64,000 nucleotides of DNA from Pseudomonadota bacterium (GTDB lineage: Bacteria; Pseudomonadota; Alphaproteobacteria; Rhizobiales; Xanthobacteraceae): contig QEVP01000002.1 of NCBI GenBank assembly GCA_003576765.1, forward strand, positions 105,500 through 169,499, read 5' to 3'. Positions 51,770 through 60,604 of this stretch are shown here, one piece after another. The notes under the pieces are model-generated. The model was not told the DNA's origin. It saw nothing but the letters and a program-made list of their open reading frames with translations, and did no database searches. The translations under genes and the position numbers were made by a program. Each line of letters begins with the position of its first letter. Positions within the stretch are counted from its first letter, which is position 1.

Positions 51770-52102
51770 ATGGAGCGCGCGGTCTTCATCTATTCCACCG
51801 TACCCGATAGGGCGACGGCGGAGGCCATCGGCAAGGCGCTGGTGGAGCAGCGGCTCGCGGCCTGCGTCAACATCGTGCCGGGCATGGTCTCGATCTATCG
51901 TTGGCAGGATGCGGTGGAGCGCGGCGACGAACTGGTGCTGATCGTGAAAACCCGTGCCGCGTTGACTGAGGCGGCGAGCGAGACGATCCGTACGCTGCAC
52001 CCTTACGACACCCCGGTGATCGCGGTGATCCCGCTGGAAAGCGTGGACAGCCGCACGCTGGCGTGGCTGCTCGACGCCACCGCCGCGCCGGAGTGCGATT
52101 AA
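51770..52102 (+). CDS. cutA: CutA-family divalent cation tolerance protein
   Basis: The 110-residue product has the trimeric ferredoxin-like fold seen in CutA: FIYSTVPDRATAEAIGKALV, RLAACVNIVPGMVSIYRWQD (with the conserved Cys) and VKTRAALTEAASETIRTLHP followed by YDTPVIAVIPL. ATG 51770 sits 8 bases after GGAAGG; the upstream GTG has no spacing for a ribosome site. Its link to copper tolerance in E. coli is indirect. The stop overlaps the stop of the convergent transporter. Confidence 0.93.
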   Translation: MERAVFIYSTVPDRATAEAIGKALVEQRLAACVNIVPGMVSIYRWQDAVERGDELVLIVKTRAALTEAASETIRTLHPYDTPVIAVIPLESVDSRTLAWLLDATAAPECD

Positions 52103-53382
52103 CCCGCACCGGCGCGCGCCCGGTCATGACGTCGTCCGATGGCAATGCCGAGCGCGGCCCACACGCCGGCCAGCACCGCACCCGCCAGAGCGACGACGGC
52201 AAGATTGGCGACCGCCGCGATCCCGGCATAGGTCCAGCCGGCCAGCGCATCGCCGCCGCGATAGACGAAGGTGTCGAGCGCATTCTTGGCCTTGTATTTG
52301 GTCTCGGCATCGAGCGGGGTGAACAGCATCTCGCGCCCCGGCCGCACCAGCGCGTATTCGCCGACGCGCCGCACGATCATCACCGCCACCAGCACCGGGA
52401 AAGTCGCGGCCAGCGCCAGCACCCCGAAGCCGAGCATCATCATCAGCGGCACGGCGGCGAGCAGCACCGTGACGCCGAGCCGTTTCGCGAGCCGCCCGGT
52501 AAAGAAAATCTGGATGGCAATCGTCAGCGACTGCACGGTAGCGTCGATCGCAGCGAACACCTGCGTCTGCGCGGTACGGTTCGGGAACGTCGCGGCAACG
52601 ATGCGCGCCTGCTCGAAATAAAGGAACGTGCTCGCAGCCGTCAAAAGCACGATGAAGCCGGCGATGGCGATGAGATACGGCGAACGCAGGATCAGGGTGA
52701 GGCCGGCCCAGATCGAGCCGCCGATGCGCTCCGGCGGCGGCGCATCGGTGCGCGGGCCGATACGGTCGCGCCACCGCAACAGATAGCGCACGCACACGAG
52801 CGTTGACAGCAGCAACGCGGCGGAAAGAAACAGCAGCCCCGCCTCGCCGAGCGGCGCGACGAGGACGCCGGACAACAACGGCCCGATCAGGCCGCCGAGG
52901 CTGGCGCCGGCGGCGATCTGGCCGAACAGGCGATGGCTGCGCTCTGGCTCGAACAGATCGGCCATCAGGCTCCAGGCAATCGAGATGACGAACAGGTTCA
53001 TCACCGACAGCCAGATGTAGAACGCGCGCGCGATCCAGACGTTGCCGGGATCGGTGGCAAGGCTGGCGGCAAAGCCGGCCATCACCAGCGCGCAGGCGCT
53101 ATAGAGGATCGGCAGCAGCCGGCGGCGCGGCACATTCGCCGCGACCCAGCCGTAGAGCGGCACCACCAGCAGCGTCGCAAGGAAGGTGCCGGTGAACAGC
53201 CATTGCAGGTTCTTGACGCCGCCGGCGATGCCGAACGTCTCGCGCACCGGTCGCAGCATGAAGTAGGAGGCGAACAGCAGCACGAACAGGAGAAAGCCGG
53301 CGACGACCGCCGGCACCTCGTCGCGTTCGGCCGCAATCGCGCGGCCAACCAGCGCCGCTGCCGGCCGCAGCTCAGAGCGCAT
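52099..53382 (-). CDS. MFS-like transporter, possibly ATP/ADP-antiporter (Npt1/Npt2) type
   Basis: The 427-residue protein has about twelve helices. FASYFMLRPVRETFGIAGGV at the N-terminus and ETKYKAKNALDTFVYRGGDA in the second half resemble the NTP/NDP exchange (Tlc/Npt) family and its free-living homologues. In free-living bacteria these carriers are poorly characterised and nucleotide exchange is not established. Start ATG 53382 overlaps the aldo/keto reductase gene by 11 bases on the same strand, so the two are probably co-expressed. Confidence 0.75.
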   Translation of the reverse strand: MRSELRPAAALVGRAIAAERDEVPAVVAGFLLFVLLFASYFMLRPVRETFGIAGGVKNLQWLFTGTFLATLLVVPLYGWVAANVPRRRLLPILYSACALVMAGFAASLATDPGNVWIARAFYIWLSVMNLFVISIAWSLMADLFEPERSHRLFGQIAAGASLGGLIGPLLSGVLVAPLGEAGLLFLSAALLLSTLVCVRYLLRWRDRIGPRTDAPPPERIGGSIWAGLTLILRSPYLIAIAGFIVLLTAASTFLYFEQARIVAATFPNRTAQTQVFAAIDATVQSLTIAIQIFFTGRLAKRLGVTVLLAAVPLMMMLGFGVLALAATFPVLVAVMIVRRVGEYALVRPGREMLFTPLDAETKYKAKNALDTFVYRGGDALAGWTYAGIAAVANLAVVALAGAVLAGVWAALGIAIGRRHDRARAGAG

Positions 53383-54286
53383 CGATGAACTGCTCCATGC
53401 GCTTGCGCATGGCGGCATCCGGCAAGGGGCCGCGCGCCGCACCGAGATTATCGTCGACATAGCGCGCTTGCGCCATGCCGGGAATGGCGATCGGCCGGCA
53501 CGGATGGGAGAGCACGTATTTCAGAAATACCTGTGCCCAGCTTGTCGCGCCGATCTCGGAAGCCCAGTCGGGCAACGGCTTGCCGCGCGTGGCGCTGAAC
53601 AGCCGGTCGCGGCCGAACGGCAGGTTGATCATCACCGCGACGCCCTTGTCCTGCGCCAGCGGCAGGATGCGCGCGGCCGCGTTGCGGTTGTCGATCGCAT
53701 AGTCGATCTGGATGGTATCGAGCGCTTCGCGCTTCATCACGCCCTCGAAGGCCTCATACTGGCGGTCGAACGAGGTGGTGATACCGAGCACGCGGATGCG
53801 CCCCTTGGCCTTGAGATCGCGCAAACTGGCAAGCTGGTTGGTGACGTCGTTGAGGTTGTGCACGGCGATCAGGTCGATCCGGTCGGTGCGCAGGTTGCGG
53901 AACGAGCGTTCGATCTGCGCCGCTCCGTCCGCCGGTGACGATGCACCGACCTTTGTGGCGAGAAACAGTTTGTCGCGCACGCCGAGATCGGCAACGAGCT
54001 GGCCGATTACCTGTTCGGCGCGGCCATAGGAGGGCGCGGTATCGATCACGGTGCCGCCAAGCTCGACGAAGCGTGCCAATGTCGCGCGCAGCGGCGCGAG
54101 CGCGTCCTCGCCTTGCGGATCGTCATAGCGGCGCGCCGTGCCGATGCCGATCGCCGGCACCTCGACGTCCGCGCCGGGAATACGGACGGTCCGCAGCGCC
54201 CCGCCTGACGGCGATTGCGCCAAAACCGTCGAGGACGCAAACGGCGCGGCAGCGAGGGCGGCGAGCAGACGGCGGCGGTCGATCAT
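53372..54286 (-). CDS. Aldo/keto reductase with Tat signal peptide
   Basis: The 304-residue product begins IDRRRLLAALAAAPFASSTV, a twin-arginine signal, so it should be folded in the cytosol with its cofactor and exported. The barrel shows the catalytic set: Asp and Tyr in VIDTAPSYGRAEQVIG, Lys in LFLATKVG and His in DLIAVHNLND. It likely reduces carbonyl compounds in the periplasm. Tat-exported aldo/keto reductases are less common than cytosolic ones. ATG 54286 follows GAGGAC; the longer reading frame to 54367 lacks a ribosome site. Confidence 0.88.
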   Translation of the reverse strand: MIDRRRLLAALAAAPFASSTVLAQSPSGGALRTVRIPGADVEVPAIGIGTARRYDDPQGEDALAPLRATLARFVELGGTVIDTAPSYGRAEQVIGQLVADLGVRDKLFLATKVGASSPADGAAQIERSFRNLRTDRIDLIAVHNLNDVTNQLASLRDLKAKGRIRVLGITTSFDRQYEAFEGVMKREALDTIQIDYAIDNRNAAARILPLAQDKGVAVMINLPFGRDRLFSATRGKPLPDWASEIGATSWAQVFLKYVLSHPCRPIAIPGMAQARYVDDNLGAARGPLPDAAMRKRMEQFIDAL

Positions 54287-54419
54287 GGCAATGTCCTCGT
54301 CGTTAGCGGCAGCAGGGGAGAGCACGCGGCGGATTTGCATGGCCCGAACTCCCGCCACTATCTCCACGCCCCGCCGGGTTCGCCAGCGGCGTTAGTGCCG
54401 CATCGCCCTCACAATGTTG

Positions 54420-54436
54420 TTTAGAAAGATTCTAAC
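54420..54436 (+). promoter_or_regulatory. Irr-box-like (iron control element) site before the PepSY-DUF2271-DUF4198-apbE operon
   Basis: TTTAGAA-AGA-TTCTAAC matches the Irr box I know from Rhizobiales (TTTAGAA, 3 bases, TTCTAAA) at 13 of 14 fixed positions. It overlaps a possible promoter (TTGTTT 54417-54422, TAAGAT 54439-54444). The remaining bases between the aldo/keto reductase and the PepSY gene (54287-54643, 357 bases) show nothing else I can name. Irr controls iron genes according to heme status, which fits the operon. Confidence 0.7.
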
Positions 54437-54643
54437 AATAAGATATGGCGCTTTAGCCGCATCCGGCGCGGCGTTTGCCGCGGCGATTTGGAATGAAGCT
54501 AAACTCCAGCGGGTAGCGCGTGACCGCCGGCTTGGCTACAACGCCAATGGATCGACGGACAATCGGATAACCGGAACCGATCCGCCGGTCGTTCATCTTA
54601 CGCTGCATGGTCATCTCTGCCGACGGCATGCCGTCACGGTGCC

Positions 54644-55342
54644 ATGTCCCAACGCCGACGACTTCGCATGCACGGCCGCCCCGCTCCGCAACAACGCCTT
54701 TCGAACGATGCCGACCGGTTGTGGCAACGCAATCAGCGCCGTGCGTTCTGGCTGAAGCAGTTCCTCACCTGGCACTGGATGAGCTCGGCGGTCTGCCTGA
54801 TCGGCATGCTTTTGTTCGCCATCACCGGCATCACCCTCAACCATGCCGGTCAGATCGAGGCCCGCCCCAGCGTCACCACCCGCGAGGGCACGCTGCCGCA
54901 GCCGCTGACGGAGACGCTGAAGGCCGAGCCGGCGAACGCCAAGGCGCCGCTGCCTGCCGCGGTCAGCGACTGGATCGCCGCCAATCTCTCGGTCGGCACC
55001 GCGGGACGCGACACCGAGTGGTCGCGCGACGAGGTCTACATCTCGCTGCCGCGCGCCGGCGGCGATGCCTGGCTCAGCATCGACCGCGCCGACGGCAAGG
55101 TATCGTATGAATTGACCGACCGCGGCTGGATCGCCTACCTCAACGACCTGCACAAGGGCCGCAACACCGGCCCGGCGTGGAGCTGGTTCATCGATATCTT
55201 TGCCGGCGCCTGCCTGGTGTTCTGCGCGACCGGGCTGTTGCTGCTCAACTTCCACTCGGCGCGGCGGCCGGCGACCTGGCCGATGGTCGGCCTCGGCCTG
55301 ATCGTGCCGTTCCTGCTTCTCGTCCTGTTCGTTCACTCATGA
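54644..55342 (+). CDS. PepSY-associated membrane protein
   Basis: The 232-residue product has a basic cytosolic start and a first helix at about 44-66 (WMSSAVCLIGMLLFAITGIT). A periplasmic PepSY-like domain follows (DEVYISLPRAGGDAWLSIDR, GKVSYELTDRGWIAYLNDLH), then two C-terminal helices (WFIDIFAGACLVFCATGLLL and PMVGLGLIVPFLLLVLF). His residues lie in helix 1 (LTWHWMSS) and nearby (TLNHAGQ, LNDLHKG), which may bind heme, as in PepSY-type ferric reductases. First gene of an iron-controlled operon with DUF2271, DUF4198 and apbE. An ATG eight codons later is possible. Confidence 0.85.
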   Translation: MSQRRRLRMHGRPAPQQRLSNDADRLWQRNQRRAFWLKQFLTWHWMSSAVCLIGMLLFAITGITLNHAGQIEARPSVTTREGTLPQPLTETLKAEPANAKAPLPAAVSDWIAANLSVGTAGRDTEWSRDEVYISLPRAGGDAWLSIDRADGKVSYELTDRGWIAYLNDLHKGRNTGPAWSWFIDIFAGACLVFCATGLLLLNFHSARRPATWPMVGLGLIVPFLLLVLFVHS

Positions 55343-55352
55343 GGTCCGCTCC

Positions 55353-55865
55353 ATGCGTCTGATCATCTCCGCGGCAGTCACCGGCCTGATGAGCGCGCCG
55401 GCGCTTGCCGGCAGCGCCGCCATCAGCGTCGATATTCCGCGCCTGAACGTCGCCGAATATCATCGGCCGTATGTCGCGTTCTGGATCGAGAGCAAGGACG
55501 GATCGAAGATCGAGAACCTCGCGGTCTGGTACGATCTCAAGCTGAAGGACAACGAAGGCAACAAGTGGCTGAAGGACATGCGGCAGTGGTGGCGCCGCAC
55601 CGGGCGCGAGCTGACGATGCCGATGGACGGCCTCAGCACGCCGACGCGCCCGCCCGGCACCCACAAGCTGACCTTCAAATCCGCCGCCAAGCCGCTGTCG
55701 CAGTTATCCGCGGGCGAGTACGTTCTGGTGGTCGAGGCCGCGCGCGAGGTCGGCGGCCGCGAGCTGCTGCGCCTGCCGTTCCAGTGGCCGCCGGCCGCCA
55801 CGGCCACAGTCGAAGCCAAGGGCGAGAATGAACTCGGCGCCATCACCCTGACCCTCACCCCGTAA
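55353..55865 (+). CDS. DUF2271 periplasmic protein
   Basis: The 170-residue product has a signal peptide (ISAAVTGLMSAPALAGSAA). The mature beta-rich domain contains YHRPYVAFWIESKDGSKIEN, WYDLKLKDNEGNKWLKDMRQ and WWRRTGRELTMPMDG. This pattern fits DUF2271, a family of unknown function often clustered with PepSY proteins and ApbE. It is 10 bases after the PepSY gene. It may carry or receive electrons or metal, but this is inference. Confidence 0.85.
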   Translation: MRLIISAAVTGLMSAPALAGSAAISVDIPRLNVAEYHRPYVAFWIESKDGSKIENLAVWYDLKLKDNEGNKWLKDMRQWWRRTGRELTMPMDGLSTPTRPPGTHKLTFKSAAKPLSQLSAGEYVLVVEAAREVGGRELLRLPFQWPPAATATVEAKGENELGAITLTLTP

Positions 55866-55880
55866 CGGGAGGACTTGACC

Positions 55881-56693
55881 ATGAAGAGCAACATCAAGCT
55901 GGCCTTTATCGCCGCCTCCGCCCTGACGCTGCTGGCGGTGCCGGCGAACGCGCACCGGGCATGGCTGTTGCCGTCAGCCACGGTGCTGTCGGGCAACGAC
56001 CTGTGGGTGACGGTCGATGCCGCGATCTCCAACGACCTGTTCTATTTCGAGCACCACCCGATGCGGCTCGACGGCCTTGCCGTCACCGCGCCAGACGGCA
56101 GCGCCGCCAAGACCGAGAACATGGCGACCGGGCGCTATCGCTCAACCTTCGACCTCAAGCTGGACCAGCCCGGCACCTACAAGATCGCGGTGCTCAATCA
56201 GGGCGCCTTTGCGCGCTACAAGCTCGACGGTCAGGACAAGCGCTGGCGCGGCCCGGCGGACGAGATCGCAACCAAGATTCCGACCAACGCCACCGACGTG
56301 CGCATCACCCAAAGCCAGGGCCGCATCGAGACGTTCGTGACCACCGGCAAGCCGACCGAGGCGGTGTTCAAGACCACCGGACAAGGGCTCGAGCTGGTGC
56401 CGGTGACGCATCCCAACAACCTGCTCGCCGGCGAGGAGGCAAAATTCAAGCTGGTGCTCGACGGCCAGCCGGCAGCCGGCCTCGAGGTCGAAGTGGTGCC
56501 GGGCGGCATCCGTTATCGCGACCAGTTGAACAGCATCAAGGTCAAGACCGACGAGAGCGGCACCTTCGCCGTGAAGTGGCCAACGCCGGGCATGTACTGG
56601 CTGAGCGCCTCGGTGCAGGACGACAAGGCGACGATCAAGGAGGCCAAGCGGCGCGCCAGCTACACCGCCACCGTCGAAGTGCTGCCGCCGTAA
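55881..56693 (+). CDS. DUF4198 periplasmic protein
   Basis: The 270-residue product starts at ATG 55881 after GGGAGGAC. The signal peptide is cleaved at VPANA/HRAWLLPS near residue 25, and the mature N-terminus begins with His, typical for DUF4198. Beta-sandwich segments (DLWVTVDAAISNDLFYFEHH, LLAGEEAKFKLVLDGQPAAG, FAVKWPTPGMYWLSASV) suggest two Ig-like domains. Related proteins in TonB/nickel or iron clusters are thought to bind metal in the periplasm. The exact role here is unknown. Confidence 0.85.
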   Translation: MKSNIKLAFIAASALTLLAVPANAHRAWLLPSATVLSGNDLWVTVDAAISNDLFYFEHHPMRLDGLAVTAPDGSAAKTENMATGRYRSTFDLKLDQPGTYKIAVLNQGAFARYKLDGQDKRWRGPADEIATKIPTNATDVRITQSQGRIETFVTTGKPTEAVFKTTGQGLELVPVTHPNNLLAGEEAKFKLVLDGQPAAGLEVEVVPGGIRYRDQLNSIKVKTDESGTFAVKWPTPGMYWLSASVQDDKATIKEAKRRASYTATVEVLPP

Positions 56694-56695
56694 TC

Positions 56696-57709
56696 GTGGC
56701 TGAAGGCGCCGCGGCCGCGCGGCGCGTCGCCATTCCGCTGCGGCTCGCGCGCGGACAGGTCGCGCCGCTGACCGGCGGCGAGATCGTCCGGCTCCATGGC
56801 GATACCATGGGCACGTCGTGGTCGGTCGCGACTGTTACCGCGCCCGGCACCGATACGGGCCGACTCGAGGCGATCGTCACCGAGGCGCTCGACCTGGTGA
56901 TCGCCCAGATGAGCCCGTGGCAATCCGGCTCCGACATCAGCCGCTTCAATGCCGCGGAGGCCGGCGCCGCGGCCACGCTGCCGAGCGAATTCCATCACGT
57001 CCTGCAGTGCGCGCTGCGTATCGCCGCCGAGACCGGCGGCGCCTACGATCCGACGCTCGGCGCGCTGGTCGATCTGTGGGGGTTCGGCCCGCAGCCGGCG
57101 GCGACACTGCCGCCGGCGCAACGCGACGTCGAAAAAGCCTTGCGCGCCTGCGGCTGGCAGCGGCTTACGCTGTCGCCCGGCGGCATCTTGTGCCAGCCCG
57201 GCGGGCTGCGGCTCGACCTGTCCTCGATCGCAAAAGGCTTTGCCGTCGATCTGGTCGCGGCACGGCTTCACGCGCACGGCTTCTCGCATGTGCTGGTCGA
57301 AATCGGCGGCGAACTGGTGGGCAGAGGCGTCAAGCCGGACGGCACGCCGTGGTGGGTCGGCATCGATCATCGTGGCGGCTCAAGCCTCTCATTGGCGTCT
57401 GGCATCGCGGTGGCGCTGCATGACATAGCGATCGCCACCTCCGGCATCGAGCGCGCCGTCGTGCTGGACGGCCGCCGCCACGCCCACACCATCGACCCGG
57501 CGACCGGCGCACCGGCCCACAGCGACGTCGTGCGCACCACCGTGCTGGCACCCTCCTGCATGGAGGCGGACGCTTATGCCACCGCCTTCATGGTGATGGG
57601 CGCGGAGCGCAGCCTCGCCTTCGCCGCCGCCCGCCACATCGCCGCCGTGCTGATCGATGACGTCGGCCGCGAGCATATCAGCCCGACGCTCGCCGCGATG
57701 CTGGAGTAA
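56696..57709 (+). CDS. apbE: ApbE-type FAD:protein FMN transferase
   Basis: The 337-residue product starts at a GTG two bases after the previous stop (start uncertain; no clear ribosome site). Family motifs include HGDTMGTSWSVATV, MSPWQSGSDISRFNA, GGAYDPTLGALVDLWGFGP, LRLDLSSIAKGFAVDLVAAR, VEIGGELVGRG and HTIDPATGAPA with the metal-binding Asp of MEADAYATAFMVMG. It attaches FMN to Thr/Ser of periplasmic redox proteins. No obvious signal peptide is visible from this start, although action is usually periplasmic. In the operon it may serve an electron path for ferric reduction. Confidence 0.9.
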   Translation: MAEGAAAARRVAIPLRLARGQVAPLTGGEIVRLHGDTMGTSWSVATVTAPGTDTGRLEAIVTEALDLVIAQMSPWQSGSDISRFNAAEAGAAATLPSEFHHVLQCALRIAAETGGAYDPTLGALVDLWGFGPQPAATLPPAQRDVEKALRACGWQRLTLSPGGILCQPGGLRLDLSSIAKGFAVDLVAARLHAHGFSHVLVEIGGELVGRGVKPDGTPWWVGIDHRGGSSLSLASGIAVALHDIAIATSGIERAVVLDGRRHAHTIDPATGAPAHSDVVRTTVLAPSCMEADAYATAFMVMGAERSLAFAAARHIAAVLIDDVGREHISPTLAAMLE

Positions 57710-57867
57710 ACGACGCCGAATATCCCGGACGCGCTGCGGCACGACGTGCCGCGGCGCAGATCCGGGATCGTTCGGGAACGCCACGTCCGCATCGGTCTCG
57801 GCTCTGCGGCGCATCGTTACACGCTGCGCCGCGGCCGGGACACCGCGACCTCCCCATATCCACGCAC

Positions 57868-57900
57868 AAAAAGAAGCGGCGCCTTTCGGCGCCGCCTCGA
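57868..57900 (-). terminator. Intrinsic terminator of the TonB-dependent receptor gene
   Basis: On the minus strand GCGGCGCC-GAAA-GGCGCCGC forms an 8-base stem (57876-57895) followed by TTCTTTTTG. It lies about 30 bases after the receptor stop. The rest of the 216-base gap to apbE shows nothing else. Confidence 0.8.
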
Positions 57901-57925
57901 GCAAGTATCAGGGGGCATCCAACCG

Positions 57926-60454
57926 CTACTTGCTGACGTAGTGCGCGGCCTTGACCGGATAATCCAGCACCGGCGGCGGCGGCGTGAAGCGGATGCGGTA
58001 GCTCAGCATCGCCGTGCGCCCGGAGGCCGGCACCGCGTGTCCGCCATAGTACTGCGCGTAGTAGTGCTCGTCGGTGACGTTGTAGACGTTGAGTTGCAGG
58101 ATCGAGTCCTTGGTGACCTTGTAGCTGGTCATCAGGTCGAGCTTCCAGTATTCGGGCACATAGGACGTATTGCCGGTGTTGACGAATGTGCGCGCCGCAT
58201 AGGTGACGCCGCCGCCAAGGGTCCATTCCGGTGTGACGTCGTAGGTGGTCCAGAACGTGAAGTTATGCGGCGGCGTGTTCGGCAGCTCACGCCCCAGCTC
58301 GGCCAGGTTGTTGGTCTCGACGATCTTGGAGTCGAGATAGCTGTAGCCAACGAACACATTCCACTGGTCGGTGATCTTGCCGGCGGCTCCTAGCTCGAAG
58401 CCATCGACGCGCGCGAGGCCGCCGAGCTGCTGCGCCGAGTTGCGGCCCGTGTCGGCGGGATCGAGCGGAATGCGCATGTTGGTCTTCTCGATGCGGAACA
58501 CCGCACCGGACAGGGTCAACCGGCCACCGAGCACGTCGGCTTTGACTCCGACCTCGGTGGACGTGTTCTGCTCCGGGTCGAGGATTTGGGTCGGCCCTTT
58601 CGGCTGGTTGGCAAGCGTGCCGAATTCCGCCGACGGGTTGAACGAGACGCCGTGTGCGGCGTAAACGCTCACGTTGGGCAGCGGGTGGAACACACCGCCA
58701 ACGCGCCAACTGAACATGCCATCGGTTCGGCTGATGTTCTGGTTCGCCGGAGCGGCGGCCAGGTCCTGATAGTCCGTGCTGAGGTGATCGTAACGCACCG
58801 AGCCGAGCAGCTCGAAGTACTCATTGAACTTGATCTGATCGAAACCATAGACGGCCAAGTTAGTCGAGGTTGAGGAATTGGGTGCCCCCCATCCGGTCTG
58901 TGCGCCGCCATATGATGTCTCGACCGGATTCCACAGGCTGGTGCGGCAGCCCATGTCCAGCACCAGATCGCACAGATTGCGCCCGCCGGCGCCGTTGGCA
59001 CGAACCTGGTCGCGGGTTTCGCGGGCCGCCTCAAACCCGACCGCGAACGAGTGCTCCAGCCCGCCGGTCCAGAACTTGCCGGTGAGGTCGGTCTGGTTGA
59101 TCAGCATGGCGTTGTCGGTGTTGGTCAGGAAGTGCTCACGGCCGATGGTCATCTGGTTGACGGGATAGCCGGCAGGCACCGGCCTGATTTCCGGATTGCC
59201 GCTGCTGTTCAACCGGGTGGTGCTGTTCGCGTCACCGAGGCTGCGCGGCGACGTCACCAGCGCCGAGCGATTGACGCTGATGTAGCGCGTGGCGTTGGTA
59301 ATCTTCAGGTATTTGTTAAAATCGTGCTCGAACCGTGCGGTCGCGATGTGCGTGTCGGTCAGCACGCGGTCGGCCAGCGGCCCGCTTGCCACGCCGAACC
59401 AATTGTTGCGCGGGATCGGTACCGGCGGCGTCGGCTGGCCGTTGCCGTAGTAACCCGGATTCGTCAGGGCGCCGGTGACCGCGCTGCGAGCCGGCGCGGG
59501 CAGATACGGGTGGCCGTAATCCGGTACGCTATCCTCGCCCTGGTAGATGTAGCCGAAGATCGCGCGCGTGCTCGGGGAGAAATCATAGCGGAACGACGGC
59601 GCCACGCCCCAGCGCTTTGTGAATACATGGTCGCGGTCGGGCGTGGGAATGTCCTGATACATCGCGGCGATGCGTCCGGCGGCGTTGCCCTGCCGGCCAT
59701 TGGCGTCCATCTCGACGCGATAGCCTCCGTGGGCCGTGCCGCTGACGGTGCCGTCGATGAAGTTCAGCGACGACGGCAGCTTCGACACGGTGTTGATCGC
59801 GCCGCCGGTGGAGCCGCGGCCGAAGGCAAAGCCCGATGGTCCCTTGAACACCTCGACGCGGTCGGCGCTGAACAGATCGCGCGTGTACCAGCCCGGATCG
59901 CGGATGCCGTCGCGGAAGATATCGCCGCGCGCCGCGAACCCACGAATGATCGGCGTGTCGCCCTGGGTGCCACCTTCACCGGCGCTGAAGGTGATGCCCG
60001 GCACAGTGCGCAGCGCGTCTTCCATGCTGGTCAGGCGCTGATCCTGGATCACCTGCTGCGTCACCACGTTGACCGTCTGCGGCGTATTGCTGAGCGGCAC
60101 GGGCAGACGCGAAATGCCCACTTGCGTCGGCGCCTGATAGCCGCGCGCGCCGGAGCCGTCGCCGGTGATCGGCGTCAGCGGCGTCTCGACCGGCTGAGCC
60201 ACGACCGGCGCCGGTGCCGCGGGCGCCGCGCGACGCACCGGCTGCTGGCGCTTGGCGGTGCGCTTGGGCGCGGTGACGCGGATCTGCGGCAGGTCGTCGC
60301 CGCTCGATGCCGTTTGCGCGTCGGCGCTATCGGAGATCAGCATCGCCGCGGCGATGCCGATGGAGGCCCGCGCCCACGCCACCTTCGAGACGATGAAGCC
60401 GCCGCCTTCCGTTGCACCAGACAATTCAAGATCATTCGACGCAGACGTCGTCAT
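57926..60454 (-). CDS. TonB-dependent siderophore receptor
   Basis: The 842-residue outer-membrane protein has ATG 60454, a long n-region before the signal core (SIGIAAAMLISDSADAQ) and a Lys/Ala/Pro-rich stretch. The plug domain follows (VPLSNTPQTVNVVTQQVIQD, RTVPGITFSAGEGGTQGDTP, IIRGFAARGDIFRDGIRDPG, VEVFKGPSGFAFGRGSTGGA) and then a 22-strand barrel. The final residues are AAHYVSK. The plug matches FhuE/FpvA/FecA-like siderophore receptors. There is no N-terminal STN signalling domain. It imports ferric siderophores using energy from the divergent ExbB-ExbD-TonB system. Irr-like boxes lie in the shared promoter region. Confidence 0.93.
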   Translation of the reverse strand: MTTSASNDLELSGATEGGGFIVSKVAWARASIGIAAAMLISDSADAQTASSGDDLPQIRVTAPKRTAKRQQPVRRAAPAAPAPVVAQPVETPLTPITGDGSGARGYQAPTQVGISRLPVPLSNTPQTVNVVTQQVIQDQRLTSMEDALRTVPGITFSAGEGGTQGDTPIIRGFAARGDIFRDGIRDPGWYTRDLFSADRVEVFKGPSGFAFGRGSTGGAINTVSKLPSSLNFIDGTVSGTAHGGYRVEMDANGRQGNAAGRIAAMYQDIPTPDRDHVFTKRWGVAPSFRYDFSPSTRAIFGYIYQGEDSVPDYGHPYLPAPARSAVTGALTNPGYYGNGQPTPPVPIPRNNWFGVASGPLADRVLTDTHIATARFEHDFNKYLKITNATRYISVNRSALVTSPRSLGDANSTTRLNSSGNPEIRPVPAGYPVNQMTIGREHFLTNTDNAMLINQTDLTGKFWTGGLEHSFAVGFEAARETRDQVRANGAGGRNLCDLVLDMGCRTSLWNPVETSYGGAQTGWGAPNSSTSTNLAVYGFDQIKFNEYFELLGSVRYDHLSTDYQDLAAAPANQNISRTDGMFSWRVGGVFHPLPNVSVYAAHGVSFNPSAEFGTLANQPKGPTQILDPEQNTSTEVGVKADVLGGRLTLSGAVFRIEKTNMRIPLDPADTGRNSAQQLGGLARVDGFELGAAGKITDQWNVFVGYSYLDSKIVETNNLAELGRELPNTPPHNFTFWTTYDVTPEWTLGGGVTYAARTFVNTGNTSYVPEYWKLDLMTSYKVTKDSILQLNVYNVTDEHYYAQYYGGHAVPASGRTAMLSYRIRFTPPPPVLDYPVKAAHYVSK

Positions 60455-60561
60455 CGCCCAACCCCCGTAACCTGGCCGCACCCCAATGGCGACCGGTATC
60501 GTAGTGGCTCTATCACGATGATTTTTGCAGCCGCAACGCTACGGCGCCCAGATACCAGTGA

Positions 60562-60578
60562 TTTATAGAACTTCTAGT
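60562..60578. promoter_or_regulatory. Irr-box-like site 1 in the receptor/exbB divergent promoter
   Basis: TTTATAG-AAC-TTCTAGT keeps the symmetric TAGAA/TTCTA core (60566-60576). It lies 108 bases before the receptor ATG. Match to the consensus TTTAGAA-N3-TTCTAAA is moderate (10 of 14), but it repeats the TTTATAG-N3-TTCTA layout of site 2 exactly 43 bases away. Confidence 0.55.
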
Positions 60579-60604
60579 TTTTGCACCGCGCGAACACGCT
60601 CAAC

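Noticed and set aside
54414..54755. A 113-codon plus-strand reading frame starting MLFRKILTIRYG
   Set aside because: It starts inside the Irr-like box and promoter and overlaps the PepSY gene by more than 100 bases in another frame; its second half has no protein-like composition.
60400..60454. SGAT in the first residues of the TonB-dependent receptor as an ApbE flavinylation site
   Set aside because: The motif precedes the signal core, so it would be removed or remain cytosolic, and the Asp is not at the required distance.
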